From: Zopfochytrium polystomum
Taxonomy: Eukaryota; Chytridiomycota; Chytridiomycetes; Chytridiales; Chytridiaceae
Direction of reading: 5' to 3'
Length of the DNA stretch: 64,000 nt
Assembly: GCA_025765615.1 (NCBI GenBank)
Contig: JAIVFJ010000220.1
Location: 1 to 64,000 of the forward strand
In this document: positions 21,117 to 31,067 of the stretch, piece by piece
Layout: every line of letters begins with the position of its first letter
How positions within the stretch are numbered: the first letter of the stretch is position 1
Notes under the pieces: generated by a model
Told to the model about the DNA's origin: nothing
Database searches by the model: none
What the model saw: the letters and a program-made list of their open reading frames with translations, nothing else
Position numbers and translations under genes: made by a program

Positions 21117-23877
21117 TCATGAGTGTGGATCGATACCAGCTTGAGTTGCTCTCGCTGAGTTCAATTGACGTTTGTCATGCATAAAGGTGATTGACATTGG
21201 AGTTGATGCAATATCGAGGTTGTCCCACATTTTCTCTTCAGTGAGAATTGTCCTGGTGTATTTGTCTAGGCCCATCCAAATGCCTTCAGCGTTGTGCTCA
21301 AGGTGGATGCAAATCACTTGGCTGACAGTGGTTTCCTCAAGGGACATGCTGTACTCAGCGCGAAAAACATCCTCAATTTTTGCGACAAGAGCTGGGGTGT
21401 TGGCCATGACATTGATGTTGTCGACAAAGACAAAAATGATTTCAAACGTTTGCTGCTGAGGGTCTACTCGAAAGAAGAGGCAGGGCTCAGCAAGAGATTG
21501 ATTGAAGCCGAGTAACTTGCGAAGGGTCAGGAACCAGTTTCGTCCAGATTGATGGAGTCCATAGAGGCTCTTGAGGAGTTTGCAGAATAGTTTCTTTCCA
21601 TCTGGAGTGAATTGCTCATGGCCTTTTGGTGGGTGCATGTAGATGACTTCTTTGAGAAAAGCACACAGGTAGGCTGTGTTGACATCCATGCTTGAGTCAA
21701 AAGCAAGGCTGATTGCAATGAGCAGTCAGATGGCCTGGATCCAGACGACAGGAGAAAAGGTGTCTGTGTAGTCAATGCCTTCGCGTTGGGTGTTTCCACA
21801 TGCGACAAGACGAGCTTTCCATCGCTTCAGCCAGCCAAAGGGGTCGAGCTTGTATGTTATGAATCACCCTCTGGAAACCTCTGGAACCTTCTAGAACATT
21901 CCTTAATGGAACCTTGTGAAACCTTCTGGAAACTTCTTTGCTTTCCTGACTTGTCTTGTTGTCATTGGTATCATTGGTATCATTGTATTACTAATTGCTC
22001 TTTCTGGAACTTTCTTTGAGTCTTGACAAGGAAGACTCTCAAAAGGTATAAAAGGGGGATGGGGGACCTGTCCCATCCCTCAAGTGAATTATTGTTTCCA
22101 ATACAATCATCACTCCTCTCAGTTCCTTCTCTGCCTTGCCTTGCCTTGTCCTGCCATGTTCCTGACATTGTAGGCATTAACCCATTTGCAGAACATTGCG
22201 CGTTCGCCAGGAGGAAGAACTGCCCATTCCCACACCTAGTGCTCGTCCATGAGAGAGTGAAGTTCCTCAAGCTCAGATGCAGTCCATTCTTCGTTATAGT
22301 CTGATGCATGGGCTTCCTTGTGGGAACGTGGCACTGGTGGGAGTTGTGATTGGTGGATTGGTTCTTTCGGGAAGCGCTTTGGGAAGCGTGGTTCTGGTTT
22401 AGCTGATGCAAGGTAGAGTTGCAAGAGATGGTGAGTGATTGTTCGATTTGCGAGTAGCTTGCGAAGTCCAGTTGGTGCATCTTTGATGTTGACAATGACA
22501 GATGGTGGAAGTGGTGATTCAATGACAGGTTCCGGTTCAGTGTTGATGGATGCTGCTACGCAGTCTGCCGTTGGAGCTAGGTTCCCTTCAGGTTTGTCTT
22601 CAACTTCGCCCAGGACAACAGCAAATGTGTCAGGGTTCCAACCATAGTCGTCATCGTCATTATCATCTTCCATATCTTGGGGAAGAGTTGGAGGCTGATC
22701 TGAGGAGTTTGTTGATGATGATGGCGGCTGTCCCCCCCTGGGAGCCTGGCGCAGTTGCTGGCGAGTACGAGTGGAGGGAGCACCTTCAGGGGGAGAGTTG
22801 GATAATTGATGGTAAGAGTCAAGTGGTGGCTCAACAGGCTCAAAAGAAGGAGAGTCGTCAGTTTCAGGAAAATCCATAAAATCATCAGAGAGAGAAGTTA
22901 AGAAATCAGAATTAAGAAATTGAAGCTTAGTGTCACTGCGGACAAGGCCAGGAAAGACATGCTCATGCAAGTTATAGTGGCGTGTCCAAAGAATAGTCCG
23001 TGCAGTAAAGTCGTAGCTGAGGGCAATAGACTCGCTGTCTGTGTCAAAACCCAAGAAGAGTCCAAGTGAGGCCTGAGGAGAGAACTTGGTCTTGTGTGAG
23101 TTTGCAGGTTCTGTATACTCATTGTTGAGTGTGACAATGAGGCAGCCAAAAATTCCAAGGTGGCGTAGGTTGGGTTTTCGGCCTTGGTAATATTCAAATG
23201 GAATTCGACCAGTGCGAGTGTGTTGCACACGATTGTGCAGGAATGAAGCATGGCGTATTGCGTAGGACCGGAAGAACCATGGAAGCTGGGCTTCAATCAG
23301 GAGACAGGAAGCAATGTGGGTGATGACCTTGATGGCATTTTCTGCAACACCATCACCCTCCTTGACATAAGGGACAGAAGGCTGAAAGACAATGGGAGGT
23401 TGGTGGTTGATACAGTAGGCCTCAAATTGCTGAGTGTTAAGACCGAGGTTGTCTGCCCGAACAAATAGAGTTCAATGAGTGAGGAAGAGTTGCTCTTCAA
23501 AATCAATGCGATCAATTATCCTTTGAGTGATGCCTGCTGTGCGAGCGACAGTGTTGACCCAAGTATAGCCTGTGGCATAGTCGACAATAACTTCAAAGTA
23601 GTTGGAACCATCAAGAGAACATGTACTGATCTTTCCAGTTTGGTCGGTACACAGCATCTGCAGCAGGGCAAAATCAAAATGAGGTTTGGCCATGAGGTGT
23701 TGCCGGCGCATCTTTGCCATATCGCAAATGAGGCAAGGCTCGCGTGTTGTTGGTGGTGGAGCAGGAGCACCGTCGACATCACCAGACTTGAGAGTGTCAC
23801 GTACTTGCTCTTGGTGGATGTGGCCAAAACGTCGGTGCCATAGGTCGCGTGCAGTTGCTGGTGATGCGTAGGCAATG
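21117..23877 (-). mobile_element. Ty1/copia retrotransposon remnant
   Basis: A broken pol of a Ty1/copia element on the minus strand. Rightmost is the integrase zinc region (LWHRRFGHIH near 23840 and CDMAKMRRQHL near 23710), then integrase C-terminal motifs (GRIPFEYYQGRKPNLRHLGI, near 23200), an acidic/Ser/Pro linker, and the RT start (EEWTASELEELHSLMDEH, near 22240). RT continues left of a nested solo LTR as MDVNTAYLCAFL, SLYGLHQSGRNW and FVDNINVM, the last replacing the usual YVDD. RNase H is missing. Several frameshifts and stops are present. Gag, protease and the integrase start are cut off at 23877, where the LTR-A array begins. Dead copy. Confidence 0.85.
21855..22167 (+). mobile_element. 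Solo LTR-A with TSD TTGTA
   Basis: A 313-bp solo LTR in sense orientation (TGTTATGAATC to TTCCTGACA), flanked by exact 5-bp duplications TTGTA (21850-21854 and 22168-22172). It is inserted into the RT region of the copia remnant, so it is younger than that element. Confidence 0.96.
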
Positions 23878-24230
23878 TGTCAGGAACAGGGCAGGACAGG
23901 ACAAGGCAGACAAGGAACTGAGAGGAGTGATGATTGTATTGGAAACAATAATTCACTTGAGGGATGGGACAGGTCCCCCATCCCCCTTTTATACCTTTTG
24001 AGAGTGTTCCTTGTCAAGACTCCAAGAAAGTTCCAGAAAGAGCAATTAGTAATACAATGATACCAATGATACCAATGACAACAAGACAAGTCAGGAAAGC
24101 AAAGAAGGTTCCAGAAGGTTCCACAAGGTTCCATGAAGGAATGTTCTAGAAGGTTCCAGAAGGTTCCAGAAGGTTCCATGAAGGAATGTTCTAGAAGGTT
24201 CCAGAGGTTTCCAGAGGGTGATTCATAACA
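23878..24230 (-). repeat. LTR-A, 3' LTR of copy 1
   Basis: 353 bp, TG..CA ends. It contains an expanded heat-shock-element block: eight contiguous 5-bp GAA/TTC units at 24138-24177. Confidence 0.95.
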
Positions 24231-24245
24231 TCATCTCCCCCTTTT
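24231..24245 (-). promoter_or_regulatory. Polypurine tract of copy 1
   Basis: On the minus strand AAAAGGGGGAGATGA directly precedes the 3' LTR, and the pol stop codon TGA is its last triplet. Such a tract primes plus-strand DNA synthesis in LTR elements. The same sequence abuts the LTRs of copies 3 and 4; copy 2 has AAAAGGGGGAGATGA with a changed upstream base. Confidence 0.85.
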
Positions 24246-27200
24246 AGGCCTCTTCTGCAACTTGGTGGGGTACCTGGTCTTGAACTGGAGCAGAAGGTCT
24301 TGGCAGTGAGTGAGGTTCGACTCAGGTTCCCAGGTGTTGTCAGCATCTGAGTAACCTTTCCACTTAACAAGGAACTTGAGTGTTCTTCCAAACCACTTGG
24401 CATCCAAGATTTGTTCAACCTCAAATTCCTCTTCACCTTCTACCTCAACAGGAGGAGGAGGAGGAACAACTCTGCCTGGAATGGAATTGGCCACAAACTT
24501 CTCTAAAAGGCTGACATGGAAAACTGGGTGGATCTTCATGGATGCAGGGAGATCCAGCTTGAAGGTGACTGGATTGATTTGCTCCAAGATCTTGAAAGGT
24601 CCCAACTTGAGGTTGTCTAGCTTGGGACTTGGTCTTTTGGTCTGCAAGTTCTTCCTCAGAAGCCAAACTTGCTGACCCACAGCAAGGTCATGGTCCATTC
24701 TGTGAGTGTTGGCAAATCTTGAGGCATCTTCTTGGGCTTGCTTCAGGGTGGAGTCCAGGAAGGTGCTGATGATCTTGAGCTTATGTAAGTGTGAAGCCGC
24801 AGCAGGAGCTTGGACATTGGATAGGGTCTCTTGTCCCAGAAGATCTCCTCTTGGATTGAAGCCATAGGTTGCAAAGAAAGGAGATAGCTGGGTGCTTGAG
24901 TGGAGAGAATTGTTGAGAGCAAATTCTGCCAGTGGAAGGAGGGTGGGCCAATCATCCTGTTGATAGCTGACATAGCACCTCAAATACTGCTCCAGAGTCT
25001 GGTTTGTTCTTTCTGTTTGTCCATCAGTCTGAGGGTGATAAGCAGTTGACAGTTGAGACTTGATTCCAAGGGCTGCTGTGAGTGCTTTCCAAAATTGAGA
25101 TCTGAACTGTGGTCCTCTGTCACTGACGATTGACTGAGGCAGCCCATGGAGCCTGAATATGTGCTGCAAAAACAGGTCTGCTGTTCCTTGTGCATCTATA
25201 TTCTCAGTGCAGGGGATGAAATGGGCCAACTTTGTCCTTCTGCAGATGACAACAAGGATAGAGTCAAATCCATGGGATGGGGGCAGTTTCACAATGAAGT
25301 CCATGGATATTGATGACCAAGGGCTGATGGCAATTGGGAGGGGCTCCAGAAGTCCATAGGGCTTGTGTCTGCTGGATTTGTTTCTTTGACAGGTTTCACA
25401 GCTGCTGACATAGTTCTTGATGTACTTCCTCATGCCTGGCCAGTAGAAGTCTCTGGAAACAAGCTCATATGTCTTGTGCTCTCCTGGGTGTCCAGCTGTT
25501 GCTGCATCATGCCTTGTCTTGAGTATCTCAAGTTTTTCCTCTTCTTGGCTGATTTGAATCTTGTGAGGCTTGGGGTCCTTGGAAATAGCATGGGCCCACA
25601 CACTGTCAGGAAGCAATGAAAGGTGTGTCTTGGATGGTGGGGTGAAACCATCTCCCCCTTCAGGTGCAAGGTCTGTTCTTCTTGACAGGGCATCAGCCAC
25701 AGTGTTAAGGTGGCCAGGAGAATAGCACAGCTTAAAGTCATACTCAGAGAGCAGTTCAGCCCACCTGGCATGCCTCTGCTTGAGCAACCTCCTTGCCCTG
25801 AAGAAGGTGAGGTTCTTGTGATCAGAATAGACAGAGATGCCTTTTAGAACCAGCCAAGTAGTGTCTCCAGAATTTGAATGCTTCCACAATTGCAAGCAAC
25901 TCCTTGTCATGGACTGTGTAGTTACACTCAGCACTGTTCAGCTTCCTGGAGTAATATGCCACTGGATGCAGAGGAGCAGAGGGGTCCTGAGAGCTTGGCT
26001 GGGACAGAACAGCGCCAAGGGCATAGTCTGAGGCATCAGTTTCCAAGGTGAAGGGAAGCAAGGGATCCACATGCTTAAGGAGTGGTGCACTTGTGGTTGC
26101 TGTCTTAAGAGCTAGCCAGGCTTGCTCTGCTGCTGGGGTCCATTCAAACTTGGTGGTCTTCTTGGTGAGATCAGTGAGAGGCTTGGCTATGGCAGAATAG
26201 TTGGCAATGAAGGTTCTGTAGAAGTTGCAAAATCCAAGGAAGCTTTGAACATCCTTGATGGAATTTGGAGCCTTCCATTCGAAGAATAGTTTGGATCTTG
26301 TCTGGTGCCATGGAGATCCCTTTGTCAGACACAATGAACCCCAAAAACTCAATGGAGGTCTTGTGGAATTCACACTTCTCCAGCTTTGCATAGAGGTGAT
26401 GCTGTCTGAGTCTCTCCAAGACAGTCTTGACATGTCCCATATGGCTTGCAGTGTCAGATGAAAATACCAGGATATCATCCAGGTAGACAATGACAAAAAG
26501 GTCCAGAATATCCCTGAAGATGTCATTCATCATGCCTTGGAAAATAGCTGGAGCATTGGTAAGTCCAAAGGGCATAACCAAGTACTCAAAGTGACCGTAT
26601 TTGCATCTGAAGGCAGTCTTCCATTGATCCTGGGGCTTAATTCTGACCAAATTGTAGGCACCTCTGAGGTCAATCTTGGAAAATATCCTTGCATGGCTCA
26701 GTTTGTCCAGTAATTCAGAGATGAGAGGCAGTGGATAGCGGTTCTTGACTGTCATCTCATTGAGATCTCTGTAGTCCACACAGGGTCTCAGTCCCCCATC
26801 CTTCTTCTTGACAAAAAAGATGGGAGCTCCAGCTGGTGACTTGGAAGGTTGGATGAATCCCTTGTTCAGCATTTCTTCAATGTATTCTTGGAGGGCCTTG
26901 GCTTCTGGTGGAGAGAGGTGGTACAGTGGCTTGAAAGGTGGGCTGCAAGTTTCATCCTTGAGTGGGATTTCACAGTCATAAGGCCTCTGAGCTGGTAGCA
27001 GGTCTGCCTTGGTCTTGGAAAACACATCAGCATAAGGGAGATATTCTTTTGGTAGCTTGGATGCCAGCAAAAGGTCTGATGGGTCCAGGTTGTCGTGCTC
27101 CTCAGCAGTGGGGCTTGAATTCTTGACTGGGAACTGTGATTCTTGAATCTTTGACTGAGAGTTCTGTTCTTGGCAAAGACTGTGAGCTGTGGAACTTGAA

Positions 27201-28009
27201 TCTTGAATGTGGACTGTGAACTGTGGTACTTGAATCTTTGACTGTGGGTTCTGTGAACTACAGACTTGGCCATGACTGTGAGCTCTGTGAGCTCTACTTG
27301 AATCTTGACTGTGAACTGTGAACTGTGGAACTTGAGTCTTGGCTGGGATTTGTGAACTGCAGGGTGACACTGGAGTCTTTGGTGGTTGACCTTTAATACC
27401 TGGCTGTGAACCTTGAATCAAGGTCTTGCGAGCATGAGACTTGGAGGCTTGACTTGAGTTTTGGGTGACTGTTCCAATTGGTGGAGGTTGGACTTGACCA
27501 GTGACCCAATCAATGTCAGGGTTCTGGGCTTGCAGCCATGGTAATCCCAGGATGACAGAGAATGTGGGTGAGCCAAGATCCAATACTTCCAGGTTGACCA
27601 TGGATGGTGGAAAGTCTTGGATGTGGAGGTTTAGCTTGGTTTCATGGCTGATTTCCTTGAACAGAGCATGATTGGCAAAGTGGACCTTGAGGGGTGTGGA
27701 TTTCTTAATGGTGGGAATGGCACAAGACTTGGCAAGGGTGGCATCAATGATGTTGCAGGATGATCCAGAGTCGATAAGGGCCTTGGTTGTGATGGTTGAC
27801 TTGGGTGAGAGTTGAATCTTGACATCCATGGTGAGTTGGTGGGGCTTGGAATCTGAGGTGTTTGTGGTGCTGGTGGTGGTGATGAAACAGGGGCAGCTTG
27901 GAGGAGGGTCCAGGGAATTGCCCCTCAGTGAGCCTGGACCTGGGAGTTTGGGTGCTTCTTCCTTGGGCAGTCCTTGACAGCATGCTCCTTGGAGCCACAG
28001 TAGAAACAC
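24231..28009 (-). CDS. pol: Pol of chromovirus copy 1 (PR-RT-RNaseH-INT-chromodomain)
   Basis: The polyprotein is expressed by -1 frameshifting from gag. In order: aspartic protease ([13 protein letters not shown]), reverse transcriptase ([30 protein letters not shown], active site VYLDDILVF), RNase H ([26 protein letters not shown]), integrase with HHCC finger ([20 protein letters not shown]) and DDE core (D in [10 protein letters not shown] in VSDRGPQF, E in [11 protein letters not shown]), and a chromodomain ([17 protein letters not shown]), which in this group steers integration by binding modified histones. The frame is open from 28009 to about 26285, then slips, and slips again near 25843; the last frame runs to the stop at 24231-24233. 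Either two 1-nt insertions inactivate this copy or the assembly has homopolymer errors. Confidence 0.92.
27907..27952 (-). promoter_or_regulatory. -1 ribosomal frameshift signal, gag-pol
   Basis: On the minus strand the gag frame reads CA[C CCA AAC], a slippery heptamer of form X XXY YYZ (27946-27952). After a 5-nt spacer TCCCA comes GGTCCAGG (27933-27940). This can pair perfectly with CCTGGACC (27907-27914) across an 18-nt loop holding the gag stop codon. Slipping back one base gives CCC AAA CTC, exactly the pol frame (PKLPGPGS). The same elements are conserved in copies 2 (heptamer 29768-29774) and 3 (32559-32565). Confidence 0.85.
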
Positions 28010-28848
28010 AGTCCCTGCTGGGCCCTCCTTGTTTTCTCCTCTTGGCTCAGAGGACCCTTAGGAAGTGTCTCAACTGCATCCACTTGCATGGGTTCAGGAA
28101 CTGTAAGAGCTTGAGGGACTGGGGTAGGTCTTGATGTAGTTCCTACTTGTCTTCGCTTCAGCCTCTTGGAGTAGAGTCTGTTGTCAATCTTGATGGCAAG
28201 GAGAATGTACTCTTCCAAGGTCTCAGGGATGTGCAGAGACTGGGAGAGCATGTCTTGGATAGACTCATGGAGACCATCATGGTACAGCTCCATCAGAGCT
28301 GCATCATTGTATCCAGAGTCTCTGGCTAGTTGCTTGAATTGGTTGGTGTAGGCCACACAAGATTGCTTTCCTTGCTTGATATGCTTGAGCTTGGATCTTG
28401 CTGTCCAAGATGCGTAGGGGTCACCAAAGGTAGCTTCCAGCCCCTCCCAGAGCTCTTGCAGGGTGGTGGGTGTGCTTGGGAGAGATCTGTACCATGATTG
28501 AGCTTGACCAGACAGGAGGGTGCTTGTGAAAAGAACCTTGACTTGCTCACTTGGAAATCTTGAAGGTTGGAGAAGGATGACATTCTCCACAGTGGCCATG
28601 AAGTTCCTAAGGTCTTTGGCCAGCCCAGTGAACTTGTCAGGGCTGGGAACCTTGGGCTCTCTTGCTTGGTTGGCTTGAGGCAGGGGAAGAGCTTGATGTT
28701 CTTGTTGGTGAAGTTGTTGTTGAAGCTGGTGCTGCTGGTGAAGGACTTGTTCTTGAAGTTGGTGTGTCTGTCTTGAGAGGGCTTGTAATTGGTCCATCAA
28801 GGCTTGGAAGGCAGTTGCATCAGGGAAGGTGTTGTTTGGGTCAGACAT
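27925..28848 (-). CDS. gag: Gag of chromovirus copy 1
   Basis: 307 aa and intact. A Gln/His-rich N-terminal helix (residues 20-60) precedes the capsid-like region ([20 protein letters not shown], then [12 protein letters not shown]). A CCHC zinc knuckle near the C-terminus reads [14 protein letters not shown], the nucleocapsid motif that binds genomic RNA. The ATG at 28848 is 41 bp from the 5' LTR, giving a very short leader. It ends 85 nt inside the pol frame, which is entered by -1 frameshift. Near-identical copies lie in elements 2 and 3. Confidence 0.95.
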   Translation of the reverse strand: MSDPNNTFPDATAFQALMDQLQALSRQTHQLQEQVLHQQHQLQQQLHQQEHQALPLPQANQAREPKVPSPDKFTGLAKDLRNFMATVENVILLQPSRFPSEQVKVLFTSTLLSGQAQSWYRSLPSTPTTLQELWEGLEATFGDPYASWTARSKLKHIKQGKQSCVAYTNQFKQLARDSGYNDAALMELYHDGLHESIQDMLSQSLHIPETLEEYILLAIKIDNRLYSKRLKRRQVGTTSRPTPVPQALTVPEPMQVDAVETLPKGPLSQEEKTRRAQQGLCFYCGSKEHAVKDCPRKKHPNSQVQAH

Positions 28849-28875
28849 GATGGCAGAGAGTAGTGGGAGAGGGTG

Positions 28876-28886
28876 AAGTGAATTAT
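28876..28886 (-). promoter_or_regulatory. Self-complementary primer-binding site
   Basis: Two bases after the 5' LTR (28889) the minus strand reads ATAATTCACTT, with no TGG start expected of a tRNA primer site. The exact 11-nt complement, AAGTGAATTAT, lies in the LTR at 28959-28969, 35 nt downstream of the TATA box and hence near the predicted RNA 5' end. This is the arrangement of Tf1, which primes reverse transcription with the 5' end of its own RNA. It is conserved in copies 2 and 3. Confidence 0.8.
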
Positions 28887-28888
28887 GA

Positions 28889-29241
28889 TGTCAGGAACAG
28901 GGCAGGACAGGACAAGGCAGACAAGGAACTGAGAGGAGTGATGATTGTATTGGAAACAATAATTCACTTGAGGGATGGGACAGGTCCCCCATCCCCCTTT
29001 TATACCTTTTGAGAGTGTTCCTTGTCAAGACTCCAAGAAAGTTCCAGAAAGAGCAATTAGTAATACAATGATACCAATGATACCAATGACAACAAGACAA
29101 GTCAGGAAAGCAAAGAAGGTTCCAGAAGGTTCCACAAGGTTCCATGAAGGAATGTTCTAGAAGGTTCCAGAAGGTTCCAGAAGGTTCCATGAAGGAATGT
29201 TCTAGAAGGTTCCAGAGGTTTCCAGAGGGTGATTCATAACA
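28889..29241 (-). repeat. LTR-A shared by copies 1 (5') and 2 (3')
   Basis: 353 bp. By eye it is identical to the LTR at 23878-24230. Its TATA box (TATAAAAGG in the sense direction) starts at 29004. It serves as 5' LTR of copy 1 and 3' LTR of copy 2. Confidence 0.95.
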
Positions 29242-30699
29242 TCATCTCCCCCTTTTGGGCCTCTTCTGCAACTTGGTGGGGTACCTGGTCTTGAACTCGA
29301 GCAGAAGGTCTTGGCAGTGAGTGAGTCAAACCTCAGTTCCTTGTCTGCCATGCCTTGCCTTGTCCTGCCATGTTCCTGACAGAATGTGGGTGAGCCAAGA
29401 TCCAATACTTCCAGGTTGACCATGGATGGTGGAAAGTCTTGGATGTGGAGGTTTAGCTTGGTTTCATGGCTGATTTCCTTGAACAGAGCATGATTGGCAA
29501 AGTGGACCTTGAGGGGTGTGGATTTCTTGATGGTGGGAATGGCACAAGACTTGCCAAGGGTGGCATCAATGATGTTGCAGGATGATCCAGAGTCGATAAG
29601 GGCCTTGGTTGTGATGGTTGACTTGGGTGAGAGTTGAATCTTGACATCCATGGTGAGTTGGTGGGGCTTGGAATCTGAGGTGTTTGTGGTGCTGGTGGTG
29701 GTGATGAAACAGGGGCAGCTTGGAGGAGGGTCCAGGGAATTGCCCCTCAGTAAGCCTGGACCTGGGAGTTTGGGTGCTTCTTCCTTGGGCAGTCCTTGAC
29801 AGCGTGCTCCTTGGAGCCACAGTAGAAACACAGTCCCTGCTGGGCCCTCCTTGTTTTCTCCTCTTGGCTCAGAGGACCCTTAGGAAGTGTCTCAACTGCA
29901 TCCACTTGCATGGGTTCAGGAACTGTAAGAGCTTGAGGGACTGGGGTAGGTCTTGATGTAGTTCCTACTTGTCTTTGCTTCAGCCTCTTGGAGTTGAGTC
30001 TGTTGTCAATCTTGATGGCAAGGAGAATGTACTCTTCCAAGGTCTCAGGGATGTGCAGAGACTGGGAGAGCATGTCTTGGATGGACTCATGGAGACCATC
30101 ATGGTACAGCTCCATCAGAGCTGCATCATTGTATCCAGAGTCTCTGGCTTGTTACTTGAATTGGTTGGTGTAGGCCACACAAGATTGCTTTCCTTGCTTG
30201 ATATGCTTGAGCTTGGATCTTGCTGTCCAAGATGCGTAGGGGTCACCAAAGGTAGCTTCCAGCCCCTCCCAGAGCTCTTGCAGGGTGGTGGGTAGATCTG
30301 TACCATGATTGAGCTTGACCAGACAGGAGGGTGCTTGTGAAAAGAACCTTGACTTGCTCACTGGGAAATCTTGAGGGTTGGAGAAGGATGACATTCTCCA
30401 CAGTGGCCATAAAGTTCCTAAGGTCTTTGGCCAGCCCAGTGAACTTGTCAGGGCTGGGAACCTTGGGCTCTCTTGCTTGGTTGGCTTGGGGCAGGGGAAG
30501 AGCTTGATGTTCTTGTTGGTGAAGTTGTTGTTGAAGCTGGTGCTGCTGGTGAAGGACTTGTTCTTGAAGTTGGTGTGTCTGTCTTGAAAGGGCTTGTAAT
30601 TGGTCCATCAAGGCTTGGAAGGCAGTTGCATCAGGGAAGGTGTTGTTTGGGTCAGACATGATGGCAGAGAGTAGTAGGAGAGGGTGAAGTGAATTATGA
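29242..30699 (-). mobile_element. Chromovirus copy 2, internally deleted
   Basis: A non-autonomous derivative between LTRs 28889-29241 and 30700-31067. It keeps gag (start 30659), which has an 11-bp loss near 30295 and a stop near 30151, then the frameshift signal, the start of pol and the protease up to GAATGTGGG (minus-strand complement at 29382). At 29332-29381 is a 50-bp LTR end (..TTCCTGACA) joined exactly to the protease sequence. Left of that is a short inverted piece of chromodomain sequence (29323-29334), then the extreme pol tail and polypurine tract (29242-29325). RT, RNase H and integrase are missing, so it could only move in trans. Confidence 0.85.
29747..30659 (-). pseudogene. 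Gag of copy 2, frameshifted
   Basis: Same protein as the gag at 27925-28848. The frame from 30659 runs to about 30295, where the copy 1 sequence GTGCTTGGGAG is missing (an 11-bp loss). It then resumes in another frame, and TTACTT in place of TTGCTT puts a stop near 30151 before the last open part (30115-29747), which keeps the CCHC knuckle. It cannot give a full-length Gag. Confidence 0.85.
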
Positions 30700-31067
30700 T
30701 GTCAGGAACAGGGCAGGACAGGACAAGGCATGGCAGACAAGGAACTGAGAGGAGTGATGATTGTATTGGAAACAATAATTCACTTGAGGGATGGGACAGG
30801 TCCCCCATCCCCCTTTTATACCTTTTGAGAGTGTTCCTTGTCAAGACTCCAAGAAAGTTCCAGAAAGAGCAATTAGTAATACAATGATACCAATGATACC
30901 AATGACAACAAGACAAGTCAGGAAAGCAAAGAAGGTTCCAGAAGGTTCCACAAGGTTCCATGAAGGAATGTTCTAGAAGGTTCCAGAAAGTTCCAGAAGG
31001 TTCCACAAGGTTCCATGAAGGAATGTTCTAGAAGGTTCCAGAGGTTTCCAGAGGGTGATTCATAACA
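30700..31067 (-). repeat. LTR-A shared by copies 2 (5') and 3 (3')
   Basis: 368 bp. It carries a longer heat-shock-element block than the 308-313-bp solo LTRs: eight perfect GAA/TTC units followed by imperfect ones. Confidence 0.95.

Larger units (their letters stand above)
23878..29241 (-). mobile_element. Ty3/gypsy chromovirus, copy 1 (nearly complete)
   Basis: A 5364-bp element with two 353-bp LTRs (23878-24230 and 28889-29241) that look identical by eye, an intact gag, a pol with all domains, a polypurine tract abutting the 3' LTR, and a self-complementary primer site beside the 5' LTR. The C-terminal chromodomain and self-priming place it with Tf1/sushi chromoviruses. Two single-base slips in pol (near 26283, CTTCGA, and near 25843, AAAAGG) break the frame; both sit in short homopolymers. 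The left flank is CAATG inside the copia remnant. The right LTR is shared with copy 2, so no pair of target duplications frames this copy alone. Confidence 0.95.

Noticed and set aside
24138..24200. GGTTCC-rich repeats taken as a CRISPR-like or random minisatellite array
   Set aside because: There are no unique spacers. The 5-bp GAA/TTC phasing and position upstream of an LTR TATA box fit heat-shock elements better.
28975..29160. Recurring small ORFs of about 61 aa (seen in every LTR-A copy)
   Set aside because: They recur only because the LTR recurs. They span the TATA box and heat-shock block and have no coding signal.
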